Notes under the pieces: model-generated
The model's database searches: none
What the model saw: only the letters and a program-made list of their open reading frames with translations
What the model was told of the DNA's origin: nothing
Part shown: one piece after another, positions 24,493-31,835 of the stretch
Layout: each line of letters opens with the position of its first letter
How positions within the stretch are numbered: the first letter of the stretch is position 1
Translations under genes and position numbers: made by a program
Assembly (NCBI RefSeq): GCF_041262565.1
Contig: NZ_JBGCCJ010000001.1
Location: 2,294,001-2,358,000, forward strand
Reading direction: 5' to 3'
Length of the DNA: 64,000 nt
Origin: Leifsonia sp. EB41
GTDB lineage: Bacteria > Actinomycetota > Actinomycetes > Actinomycetales > Microbacteriaceae

Positions 24493-24903
24493 TCAGTTGG
24501 CGGTGACGAGATACGTCACGGCGACGCCGGGGGTGCCCACGGCGACGGTGTACGTGGCGTTCTTGTAGACGGCCTTGCTGTCGGTCGCGCCGGGCTGGAC
24601 CGTGTAACCGGCCTTCTCGAGAGCGGCCTTCGCGTCGGCGAAGCCGTTCTTGTCCTTCGGCTGGACGGTGACGGACCAGCCGTCGTTCTTGTCGCCGTTG
24701 GCCACGAGGACGGTGCCCGCGACGATCGGGACGTCCGACTTCGGGAAGTCGGACGGGAGCGACATGGAGGTCGCCTCCTGGGAAGCCGACGCCGAGGGCG
24801 TCGAGCTGGAGCCGTTACCGCTGCCGGAGCAGCCGGTCAGTGCGGCGATGGACAGTGCCGCGACGAGGGCGGCGGGGACGAGCAGTTTGCTGTTGGTGCG
24901 CAT
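24493..24903 (-). CDS. Putative lipoprotein, unknown function
   Basis: A 136-residue protein. A basic start is followed by LLVPAALVAALSIAALTGCS, a type II signal peptide with lipobox LTGC. A Ser-rich linker follows, then a small domain with VPIVAGTVLVANG, GWSVTVQPKD and GFADAKAALEKAGYTV, the last resembling a PASTA-type helix but not convincing as one. It is probably anchored to the outer face of the membrane. AGGAAGA supports the start at 24903; an ATG three bases upstream is equivalent. It stands alone between the palindrome and the HAD gene. Confidence 0.7.
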   Translation of the reverse strand: MRTNSKLLVPAALVAALSIAALTGCSGSGNGSSSTPSASASQEATSMSLPSDFPKSDVPIVAGTVLVANGDKNDGWSVTVQPKDKNGFADAKAALEKAGYTVQPGATDSKAVYKNATYTVAVGTPGVAVTYLVTAN

Positions 24904-24998
24904 CATTCTTCCTAGTGCTGTATGCGGTTCGGTAGTACAACACTCCAGCGTACTGCGCAGCCTCCGACACTGATCGCCGCGGGCCTCCGGCGCCCGGC

Positions 24999-25694
24999 TC
25001 AGCCCAGCAGCAGCGTGCTGAGCTGGTCGGCCGAGTGCACGACCGCGATCGCGCCCGCCGCCTCGGCCGGGGAGCCGTAGCCCCACTCCACGAGGATCGT
25101 CGGGATGCCGTGCTCGCCCGCACCCTCCACGTCGTATGCCCGGTCGCCCACCATCACGGTGTGGTCGAGCGCGACGCCCAGCTCGCCGAGGCGACGCAGC
25201 GCGTCGGCCACGACATCCGCCTTCGCGCTGCGGCTCTCGTCCTCGGTCGCGCCGGCGATCACGTCGAAGAACTGCGCGAGCTCGAAGTGCTCCAGGATGC
25301 GCGTGGCCTGGGCCTCCGGCTTGCTGGTGGCGACGGCGAGCGGGATGCCGGCGGCCTGCAGACGCTGCAGGAGGCCCCGGACGCCGGGGAACACGGCGCT
25401 GTCGAACGCGCCGTTGGCCGCGTAGTCCGCGCGGTAGACCGTGAGGGCGGCGCGAGCGCCGGCCTCGTCGAAGCCGGCCATCTCCTGCAGCGAGTCGAGC
25501 AGGGGAGGCCCGACGTACTCCACGAGTTCGGCGGGGGTGGGGATCGGGAGGCCGAGCGTCTCGAACATACGCACCAGGGAGGACGTGATGCCCGGCGCGG
25601 AGTCCGTGAGGGTGCCGTCGAGGTCGAAGAGGACGCAGGTCCAGGTGCGCGCGACGGGCGCGGGGGCCTCGGTGATCGTGGTCGGGTTCGTCAT
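24999..25694 (-). CDS. HAD-superfamily phosphatase, Gph/phosphoglycolate-phosphatase-like
   Basis: A 231-residue HAD hydrolase. Motif I is VLFDLDGTLTDSAPGI (nucleophile Asp), motif II is VATSKPEAQATRIL, motif III is the Lys in ESRSAKADVV, and motif IV is VMVGDRAYDVEGAGEHG. A helical cap between motifs I and II places it in subfamily IA. Likely substrates are small phosphate esters such as phosphoglycolate. It lies 37 nt downstream of sseB on the same strand and may be its operon partner. Confidence 0.85.
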   Translation of the reverse strand: MTNPTTITEAPAPVARTWTCVLFDLDGTLTDSAPGITSSLVRMFETLGLPIPTPAELVEYVGPPLLDSLQEMAGFDEAGARAALTVYRADYAANGAFDSAVFPGVRGLLQRLQAAGIPLAVATSKPEAQATRILEHFELAQFFDVIAGATEDESRSAKADVVADALRRLGELGVALDHTVMVGDRAYDVEGAGEHGIPTILVEWGYGSPAEAAGAIAVVHSADQLSTLLLG

Positions 25695-25731
25695 AGCCGT
25701 CTAATGCTATGTGAGATGTACGAATGTATCG

Positions 25732-26154
25732 TCAGTGCTCGCTGAGAGCCGACTCGATGTGCGAGCGCGCGACGACCATCGTGTGGGCGGCTCCCGGGTC
25801 GAACTGCACGGCCACGAAGTCGGCGTTGGCGATGTAGCCGAGCGCTTCGGCAGCCGGGACGATCACGGCCTGCACCCGCGTGCCCTTCCCTCCCGCGGCG
25901 CCGACGGCGTTGCGCAGCGCCTTCATCGAGGTGAACAGCGGCAGCACCGGCTCGCCCGCTGTGGACTGGATGGTCCGCAGCCGCACCTCCCCGGGCTCGG
26001 ACCCGGTGACGTCGACAACGAGGCCGCCCTTCGTCGCGGCGTCGAGCAGCGCCTGGAGGTTCTCCAGCGTCGGCTCGGCGGCGATCGCGGCGAGGGCCTT
26101 GCGGACGGGGCCGTTCTCGTAGGTCTGCGGGAAGCGGCCGGCGGGGGCGGCCAT
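25732..26154 (-). CDS. SseB N-terminal-domain protein
   Basis: A 140-residue protein matching the SseB N-terminal domain pattern: PVRKALAAIAAEPTLENLQA at the start, LPLFTSMKALRNAVGAAG in the middle and VQFDPGAAHTMVVARSHIES at the end. The domain occurs alone in many actinobacteria; its biochemical role is not settled. The ATG shares one base with the nucS stop (TGATG), so the two are translationally coupled. An association with mismatch repair is only positional. Confidence 0.75.
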   Translation of the reverse strand: MAAPAGRFPQTYENGPVRKALAAIAAEPTLENLQALLDAATKGGLVVDVTGSEPGEVRLRTIQSTAGEPVLPLFTSMKALRNAVGAAGGKGTRVQAVIVPAAEALGYIANADFVAVQFDPGAAHTMVVARSHIESALSEH

Positions 26155-26849
26155 CAGAAGAGCCTGCTGTCGCTGTCGTCCAGGCCCCGCATGGCGTCGT
26201 AGTCGAGCACCAGGCAGCGGATGCCCCGGTCCTCGGCCAGTGTGCGGGCCTGAGGTTTGATCTCCTGCGCCGCGAACACCCCGGACACCGGCGCCAGCAG
26301 CGGGTCGCGGTTCATCAGCTCCAGGTAGCGGGTGAGCTGCTCGACGCCGTCGATGTCGCCGCGGCGCTTCAGCTCGACCGCAACCGACGCCCCGTGCTCG
26401 TCGCGGGCCAGGATGTCCACCGGGCCGATCGCGGTCATGTACTCGCGGCGGACCAGCACGTGGCCGTCGCCGAGGAGGTGGATCTGCTCGGCAAGCAGCT
26501 TTTGGAGGTGCGCCTCCACGCCGTCCTTCTGCAGCCCGGGGTCGACGCCCAGCTCGTGCGCGGAGTCGTGCAGCACCTCGTGGATGGACACGATGAGCAT
26601 GTCGGCCGTCTTCGCCTGGGTGACGCGCCAGACCTCGGTGATCCCGGCCTCCTGCTGCAGCTCGTCCGGCTCGTCGACCGTGAGCGTGCAGGGCGGGCTC
26701 ATCCAGTTGAGCGGCTTGTAGGAGCCGCCGTCGGAGTGGACGAGGAGGCTGCCGTCGGCCTTGAGCATGAGCAGGCGCTTGGCGAGCGGGAGGTGGGCGC
26801 TCAGGCGGCCGGCGTAATCGACGGAACAGTTGGCTATCACGAGGCGCAC
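26154..26849 (-). CDS. nucS: Mismatch-specific endonuclease NucS/EndoMS
   Basis: A 231-residue protein starting (GTG) [20 protein letters not shown], the conserved NucS start. The N-terminal DNA-binding/dimer domain is followed by the nuclease core with [20 protein letters not shown] (Asp, Glu and Lys of the PD-(D/E)XK site) and [14 protein letters not shown]. The protein ends in SRLF, a clamp-binding-like tail. In actinobacteria lacking MutS/MutL it cuts both strands at mismatches and keeps mutation rates low. A TACACT hexamer on the minus strand ends 6 nt before the GTG, so it is probably leaderless. Confidence 0.92.
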   Translation of the reverse strand: MRLVIANCSVDYAGRLSAHLPLAKRLLMLKADGSLLVHSDGGSYKPLNWMSPPCTLTVDEPDELQQEAGITEVWRVTQAKTADMLIVSIHEVLHDSAHELGVDPGLQKDGVEAHLQKLLAEQIHLLGDGHVLVRREYMTAIGPVDILARDEHGASVAVELKRRGDIDGVEQLTRYLELMNRDPLLAPVSGVFAAQEIKPQARTLAEDRGIRCLVLDYDAMRGLDDSDSRLF

Positions 26850-26855
26850 CGGTCA

Positions 26856-26861
26856 AGTGTA
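26856..26861 (-). promoter_or_regulatory. -10 hexamer TACACT of nucS, overlapping a rightward hexamer
   Basis: The hexamer ends 6 nt before the nucS GTG (26849). A rightward TACGGT at 26860-26865 overlaps it by two bases and could serve the divergent lactonase gene, though CAGGAT at 26871-26876, 6 nt before the ATG, fits the leaderless spacing better. Confidence 0.5.
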
Positions 26862-26882
26862 CGGTGCTGGCAGGATGTGAGG

Positions 26883-27926
26883 ATGGCCCACGACCTCCTC
26901 ATCGGCACGTACACGCAGCGCCTCCCGCACGTCGACGGTCACGCCGATGGCGTGCTCTCAGCGCGCTTCGACGGCACGGCGGTCGTGGAGGTGGCCGTGG
27001 CGGCCGAGCTGCCGAACCCGTCGTGGGTGGCGGTGGCGGCGGACGGCTCCCACGTCTACGCGGTCGAGGAGACCGGACCCGACGGCGGCGTCTCGGCGTT
27101 CGCGCGCTCGGCGGACGGCTCGCTGCGCCTGCTCGGCCGGGTGTCGAGCGGCGGGGACTCGCCCGCGCACCTGGCGCTGCATCCCTCCGGTCAGTTCTTG
27201 CTGACCGGGACCTACGTCGGCGGCACGGTCTCGGTCTTCGCTCTCGGCGGCGGTGCGATCGGCGAGCGGACGGCCTTCATCCAGCACGAAGGCCATGGCC
27301 CGGACCCTGCGCGCCAGGAGGTTCCGCACGTCCATCAGCTCTCGGTCGACCCGGTGACCGGGGATGTCGTGGTGGTCGACCTCGGGCTGGGGGAGGTGCG
27401 CTGGTACGAGCTGTCGTCGTCCGGTTCGCTGACACTGCGCCCCGAGGCGACCGTCACGGTCGGCGCGGCGGGCTCGCGCCATCTCGCGTTCCACCCGGAC
27501 GGTCGGCACGCCCTCCTGTTGAACGAGCTGGACAGCACGCTCGACGTGCTGCGCCGGGAGGGCGACCGGTTCGAGCGGGTCGCCTCGGCGGGCACGCGCG
27601 GCCCGGACACCGCGGGCGCGAACCTGCCCGCCGCCGTGCGGGTGACGGACGACGGGCGCACGGTGCTCGTCACCAACCGCGGGGACGACACGATCGCGGT
27701 GTTCGCCTTCGACGCGGCGTCGTCGGCCGTCGACCTCGTGGATGTCGTGCCGGTGGGCGGCCGCGCCCCGCGAGACCTCGTGCTGTCGCCGGAGGGCGAC
27801 CGCGTGCTCGCCGCGTGCCAGGACAGCGACGAGGTGGTCGTCTTCGCGTTCGACGCCGCGTCGCGCGCGCTGCGCCGGCTCGGCTCGTCGCCGGTCCCGA
27901 CCCCCGTCTGCCTGGCGTTCGCGTAG
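26883..27926 (+). CDS. Lactonase-family beta-propeller protein, 6-phosphogluconolactonase-like
   Basis: A 347-residue protein of the 3-carboxymuconate-cyclase/Pgl-type propeller family. The start is HDLLIGTYTQR. Repeated blades include PSWVAVAADGSHVYAVEE, PAHLALHPSGQFLLTGTYVG and RHLAFHPDGRHALLLNEL. The last blade gives APRDLVLSPEGDRVLAACQD. Members hydrolyse sugar lactones such as 6-phosphogluconolactone, though many are untested. An in-frame GTG six bases upstream is an alternative start. It is divergent from nucS and convergent with an MFS gene. Confidence 0.8.
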   Translation: MAHDLLIGTYTQRLPHVDGHADGVLSARFDGTAVVEVAVAAELPNPSWVAVAADGSHVYAVEETGPDGGVSAFARSADGSLRLLGRVSSGGDSPAHLALHPSGQFLLTGTYVGGTVSVFALGGGAIGERTAFIQHEGHGPDPARQEVPHVHQLSVDPVTGDVVVVDLGLGEVRWYELSSSGSLTLRPEATVTVGAAGSRHLAFHPDGRHALLLNELDSTLDVLRREGDRFERVASAGTRGPDTAGANLPAAVRVTDDGRTVLVTNRGDDTIAVFAFDAASSAVDLVDVVPVGGRAPRDLVLSPEGDRVLAACQDSDEVVVFAFDAASRALRRLGSSPVPTPVCLAFA

Positions 27927-27933
27927 CGCACGC

Positions 27934-27990
27934 ACATTCGTGCCGAATGTCACGTTTCGCGCCGCGATACCCAACATTCGTGCCGAATGT
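27934..27990. repeat. Two copies of a 17-bp inverted repeat in a convergent gap
   Basis: ACATTCG-TGC-CGAATGT occurs at 27934-27950 and 27974-27990, 40 bp apart, between the lactonase and MFS stops. Each copy is a 7-bp-arm hairpin, and the two could also pair with each other. It may serve as a bidirectional terminator. Confidence 0.8.
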
Positions 27991-27998
27991 GCGGCGGG

Positions 27999-29255
27999 CT
28001 ACTCGGCGGCGGGCTCCAGGCGCGTCCGGCGCTGCGCAGCGGGGCGCACCGCTGGCGCCGCGAGGAACGACGCGACCAGCAGCACGAGGATGAGGTACAG
28101 CGCGTTCAGGAGGCCGAACTCCTTGCCCAGGAACCCGATCAGCGGCGGCCCGACCAGGAACGCGCAGTACCCGATGATCGCCACCGCCGACACGCGAGCG
28201 GCCGGGTTCTCGTTGCCCTCCGACGCGGCCGACATCCCGAGCGGGAAGCCCAGCGAGACGCCGAAGCCCCACAGCACCGTGCCGATCACGGCCACCCAAA
28301 GCGGGCCGCCGAGGATGAAGAGCAGCAGGCCGGCCACGCCCATCGCCGCCGTCACGCGGATCGCGGCGACGCGTCCTACCCGGTCGACGATCGGTCCGCC
28401 GAGCACGCGGCCGAGCGTCATCGCCGCGACGAAGAAGCCGAATACGAGCGCGCCGGTGGAGTTGGACTGGCCGTGGCCGTCGACCGTGGCCAGCGCGATC
28501 CAGTCGTTGGCCGAGCCCTCGCCGAACGCCATGCCGAGCATGACCACGCCGATGAGGATGAGCCGCCAGTCCGCCCACACCGCCAGCGACGCGCGCAGCC
28601 GCTGACCGAACGGGACGCGCGGCTTCTCGGCCGTCTCGTCGCCGAGGTCGGCCTCCCGCGGGATGAAGCGGATCGCGACCAGCGCCACCACGACGAGCAC
28701 GACGGCGATGAAGGAGAGGTGCCAGACGACGCCGATGTGGAGGGCCGCGGCGGCCGCGCCCATCCCGGCGCCGAGCACCGTGCCCAGGCTGAAGAAGGCG
28801 TGCATGAGCGGCATCAGCGTCTTGCCGATCTCCCGCTCGACCGCCGTGCCCTCGACGTTCATCATCACGTCGACCATCCCGTTGCCGAAGCCGAGCAGGA
28901 TGAGGCCGACCGCCACCATCGGCACCGCGTGGAACACAGTCGAGCCGAAGCCGATCGCCAGCGTGCCGATCGCTACGATCACCAGGCTCCCGACCATCCC
29001 CTTGTGCGGGCCGAAGCGCACCAGCACGAGGGAGGACACCGACAGCCCGACGATGGCGCCGGCCGACATCCCGAGGATGAGCAGTCCGACCGACGACGGG
29101 TCGCGGCCGAGGTCGAGGTCGTCGCGCACGCCGGGGATGCGGGCCACCCAGGTCGCCATCGCGAGTCCGCTGAGGATGAAGATGACGAAGACCGCGTTGC
29201 GCCAGGCGCGCAGTTCGCCGCGGTCGCGGGTCGTCGTCGGGGTCGGCTGTGACAT
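27999..29255 (-). CDS. MFS transporter, YbjJ/fucose-permease-like
   Basis: A 418-residue transporter with about 12 membrane helices. ATWVARIPGVRDDLDLG near the first loop is typical of the YbjJ subgroup, and VDVMMNVEGTAVEREIG and LMHAFFSLGTVLGAGMGAAA are further subgroup blocks. The ATG at 29255 has AGGA about 7 nt upstream; the frame extends to 29324 but would touch the operator. It is divergent from a LacI regulator with a 28-bp palindrome between, so uptake or efflux of a sugar-like compound under LacI control is likely. The substrate is unknown. Confidence 0.82.
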   Translation of the reverse strand: MSQPTPTTTRDRGELRAWRNAVFVIFILSGLAMATWVARIPGVRDDLDLGRDPSSVGLLILGMSAGAIVGLSVSSLVLVRFGPHKGMVGSLVIVAIGTLAIGFGSTVFHAVPMVAVGLILLGFGNGMVDVMMNVEGTAVEREIGKTLMPLMHAFFSLGTVLGAGMGAAAAALHIGVVWHLSFIAVVLVVVALVAIRFIPREADLGDETAEKPRVPFGQRLRASLAVWADWRLILIGVVMLGMAFGEGSANDWIALATVDGHGQSNSTGALVFGFFVAAMTLGRVLGGPIVDRVGRVAAIRVTAAMGVAGLLLFILGGPLWVAVIGTVLWGFGVSLGFPLGMSAASEGNENPAARVSAVAIIGYCAFLVGPPLIGFLGKEFGLLNALYLILVLLVASFLAAPAVRPAAQRRTRLEPAAE

Positions 29256-29324
29256 CGGCTGTCCTGGGAGGAGCGGGGGCCGCGAGCGGCCGGCGGGTTC
29301 TGGTGGGGGAGCGGATTTCGCCAC

Positions 29325-29352
29325 TCGAATCGTTTCGATCGAAACGATTCGA
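29325..29352. promoter_or_regulatory. 28-bp perfect palindrome, LacI operator
   Basis: The two 14-bp halves, TCGAATCGTTTCGA and TCGAAACGATTCGA, are exact reverse complements meeting at the centre. The site lies between the divergent MFS and lacI-type genes and ends 1 nt before the regulator's -10 hexamer, so binding should block the regulator's own promoter. Confidence 0.85.
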
Positions 29353-29353
29353 C

Positions 29354-29359
29354 TAAGCT
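29354..29359 (+). promoter_or_regulatory. -10 hexamer TAAGCT of the LacI-family gene
   Basis: TAAGCT ends 7 nt before the GTG at 29367, with no ribosome site. It directly abuts the operator palindrome, which covers the -35 region. Confidence 0.6.
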
Positions 29360-29366
29360 ACCACAC

Positions 29367-30434
29367 GTGAACGACAGCAGCACACCCCTCGCGGGCACCC
29401 GGCCGACGCTGGCCGCCGTCGCCCGCCTGGCCGGTGTCTCCAACTCCACCGCCTCCCTCGCCTTCTCCGGCACGGGCCCCGTCTCGGACTCCACGCGCGA
29501 GCGTGTCCTGGACGCCGCCAAGCAGCTCAACTACGCCGGGCCCGACCCACGCGCCCGCTCGCTGCGCCGCGGCCGGTCGGGGATCGTCGGCGTCGTGATG
29601 GAGGAGCGGGTCGGCGACGCGTTCCGCGACCCGATCAAGATCGCCCTGCTCGACGGCATCTCCGACGAGATCGCCGCCGTCGACGCCGGCCTCCTCATCC
29701 TCACCGACGCGGGGGAGACCGCCCAGCGCATCGAGGACGCCCCGATGGACGCGGTGGTGCTGGTCGGCTGCAGCCCGCGCCTCGACGAGTCGGTCGCGAT
29801 GCTGCGCCAGCGCGGCATCCCGCTCGTGGCGATCGAGGGCGACCCGGCCGACGACGTCCCCTCGATCGGCCAGGACAACCGGGAGGCCACCCGCCTCGCC
29901 GCCCAGCACCTCCACGACCTCGGCCACCGCGACGTCGCGGTCGTCACACTGCCGCTCCCGCGCGACCGCGTGCGCGGTCCGCTGACCCCCGCGATCGTGC
30001 GCGCCAGCAGCTCCACCACCGCCACCGAGCGCCTCGCCGGCGCCAGGGACGTGTTCCCCGACGCGGGCGGCTGGACGACCCGCGGCTCGTTCGTGGAGGA
30101 GGGCCGGATCGCCGGCGCCGCGCTGCTCGGCGACCCGTCCCACCGCCCCACCGCGATCGTCGCCCAGAGCGACCTGCTCGCCGCCGGCGTGATCCGCGCC
30201 GCCGAGGAGCTCGGCCTGTCGGTGCCGGGCGACGTCAGCGTTGTCGGCTTCGACGGCGTCCGCGTCGACGGCCTCTGGCCCTACGACCTCACCACCCTGG
30301 TCCAGCCCGCCGTCGAGAAGGGCCGCGCCGCCGGCCGCGCCATCGTCGACATGCTGGAGGGCCGCGCCCCGACCCCCACCTCCTTCACCAGCGAGTTCCA
30401 CCCCGGCAACACCACCGCCGAACCCCACCCCTAA
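29367..30434 (+). CDS. LacI-family transcriptional regulator
   Basis: A 355-residue regulator. The HTH is TLAAVARLAGVSNSTASLAF near residue 14, followed by the hinge ARSLRRGRSGIVGVVMEE. The periplasmic-binding-like effector domain follows, with DNREATRLAAQHLHDLGHRD and DVSVVGFDGVRVDGLWPYDL. It probably represses itself and the divergent MFS gene through the 28-bp palindrome and releases on binding a sugar-like ligand. Leaderless start at GTG 29367. The ligand is not deducible. Confidence 0.88.
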   Translation: MNDSSTPLAGTRPTLAAVARLAGVSNSTASLAFSGTGPVSDSTRERVLDAAKQLNYAGPDPRARSLRRGRSGIVGVVMEERVGDAFRDPIKIALLDGISDEIAAVDAGLLILTDAGETAQRIEDAPMDAVVLVGCSPRLDESVAMLRQRGIPLVAIEGDPADDVPSIGQDNREATRLAAQHLHDLGHRDVAVVTLPLPRDRVRGPLTPAIVRASSSTTATERLAGARDVFPDAGGWTTRGSFVEEGRIAGAALLGDPSHRPTAIVAQSDLLAAGVIRAAEELGLSVPGDVSVVGFDGVRVDGLWPYDLTTLVQPAVEKGRAAGRAIVDMLEGRAPTPTSFTSEFHPGNTTAEPHP

Positions 30435-30479
30435 CCCCTAACCCCTCACCCCGCCCCACCCCGCTCCCGTCCCCCCCCC
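30423..30479. repeat. C-rich tract with G-quadruplex potential on the minus strand
   Basis: It holds five runs of exactly four C (including CCCCTAACCCCTAACCCC), several runs of three to five, and a run of nine at 30471-30479. It begins in the last codons of the LacI gene and fills the start of the gap to the amidohydrolase gene. The opposite strand could fold into a G-quadruplex. Confidence 0.8.
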
Positions 30480-30575
30480 GTCGCCAACGGAGGACTTCCA
30501 CCCCGCCACCGCTCGGATCTCCTCCGCTGACCGACTTCCCGTGCCACAGCCCCACCGATCTCCTCCGTTGCCGAC
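30480..30575. repeat. Three related 15-20-bp repeats upstream of the M20 gene
   Basis: Direct copies at 30516-30535 (GATCTCCTCCGCTGACCGAC) and 30557-30575 (GATCTCCTCCGTTGCCGAC) are joined by an inverted copy at 30480-30494 (GTCGCCAACGGAGGA). The last ends 7 nt before the -10 hexamer of the M20 gene. They could be regulator sites. Confidence 0.6.
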
Positions 30576-30582
30576 ACCCGCA

Positions 30583-30588
30583 TAGGGT
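30583..30588 (+). promoter_or_regulatory. -10 hexamer TAGGGT of the M20 amidohydrolase gene
   Basis: TAGGGT ends 7 nt before the ATG at 30596, and no ribosome site is present. This decides for 30596 over the in-frame GTG at 30587, which overlaps the hexamer. Confidence 0.55.
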
Positions 30589-30595
30589 GGACCGC

Positions 30596-31804
30596 ATGGA
30601 CCTCGAAGCCCTCTACCGCGACCTCCACGCCCACCCTGAGCTCTCGTTCCAGGAGCACCGCACCGCTGGCATCGTCGCCGAGCACCTGTCCGCCCTCGGT
30701 CTGGAGGTGCACACCGGCATCGGCCGCACCGGCGTCGCCGGCGTGCTCCGCAACGGCGACGGCCCGACCGTGCTGCTGCGCGCCGACATGGACGCGCTGC
30801 CCGTCCGCGAGGAGACCGGCCTCCCGTGGGCGTCGACCCAGACCGCGCCCGGCGACGATGGCAACCCCGTCCCGGTCATGCACGCGTGCGGCCACGACAT
30901 CCACATCACCTGCCTGCTCGGCGCCGTCGAGCGCTTCGCCACCTCCACCGACGACTGGTCGGGGACGGTCGTGGCCGTGTTCCAGCCGGCGGAGGAGCAC
31001 GGCGGCGGCGCGGACGTGATGGTCCAGGACGGCCTCTACGCGAAGGTCCCCACGCCGGACATCGTGCTCGGCCAGCACGTCACCCCGTTCCCCGCCGGCA
31101 TGGTGGGCGCCCATCCCGGCCCCGCGATGGCCGCGGTCGACGCCTTCGAGGTGACGCTGCACGGCCGTGGCGGTCACGGCTCGCGCCCGGAGACGACCAT
31201 CGACCCGGTGGTCATGGCGGCCTCAGCGGTCATGCGCCTGCAGACCGTCGTGTCGCGCGAGACAGCACCGCAGGACACAGCGGTGGTCACGGTCGGCACC
31301 CTCCACGCCGGCACCAAGAACAACATCATCGCGCCGTCGGCGACCCTCGGGATCAGCGTGCGCAGCTTCGACGAGACCGTCCGCGCCCGCGTGCTGGAGG
31401 GCGTCGACCGCATCCTCCGCGCCGAGCTGCTGGCCAGCGGCTCCCCGCACGAGCCGACGACGGAGTGGGGCGAGCGCTACCCGGTCACGGTCAACGATCC
31501 GGAGGCCACGGCCCGCGTGAACGCCGCGTTCGCGTCCGAGTTCGGCGAGGAGGCCGTCCTCGAGCCGGGTGCGCTGTCCGGCAGCGAGGACGTCGGCAAC
31601 CTGGCGACGGCCGCGGGCGTCCCGCTCGTCTACTGGCTGCTCGGCGGTGGCGACCCGGAGACCGTGCGCGCGGCGATCGCGGCGGGGACCGTGGAGACGG
31701 ACATCCCGTCCAACCACTCGCCGTTCTTCGCGCCGGTGGCGCAGCCGACGATCGACGTGGGCGTGCGGGCGCTGGTGGCGGCGGCGCGGGAGTGGTTGGG
31801 CTAA
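30596..31804 (+). CDS. M20D-family amidohydrolase
   Basis: A 402-residue metallohydrolase. HPELSFQEHRT opens it, and LLRADMDALPVREETGLPW holds the first metal Asp region. HACGHDIHITCLLGA gives the metal Cys/His and FQPAEEHGGGADVMVQDGL the catalytic Glu pair. A dimerisation domain follows (LHGRGGHGSRPETTIDPVV, GTKNNIIAPSATLGISVRSF), with a final metal His in NHSPFFAPV. M20D members remove acyl or amino-acid groups from amides such as N-acyl amino acids, hippurate or auxin conjugates. Cytoplasmic. The substrate is open. Confidence 0.88.
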   Translation: MDLEALYRDLHAHPELSFQEHRTAGIVAEHLSALGLEVHTGIGRTGVAGVLRNGDGPTVLLRADMDALPVREETGLPWASTQTAPGDDGNPVPVMHACGHDIHITCLLGAVERFATSTDDWSGTVVAVFQPAEEHGGGADVMVQDGLYAKVPTPDIVLGQHVTPFPAGMVGAHPGPAMAAVDAFEVTLHGRGGHGSRPETTIDPVVMAASAVMRLQTVVSRETAPQDTAVVTVGTLHAGTKNNIIAPSATLGISVRSFDETVRARVLEGVDRILRAELLASGSPHEPTTEWGERYPVTVNDPEATARVNAAFASEFGEEAVLEPGALSGSEDVGNLATAAGVPLVYWLLGGGDPETVRAAIAAGTVETDIPSNHSPFFAPVAQPTIDVGVRALVAAAREWLG

Positions 31805-31835
31805 GCCGGAGGTAGCGGGGTGCGCCTGCGCCCCG

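Noticed and set aside
30423-30445. CCCCTAA repeats as a chromosome end (telomere)
   Set aside because: Only two units occur, inside a continuous gene-dense region, so this is a C-rich tract and not an end.
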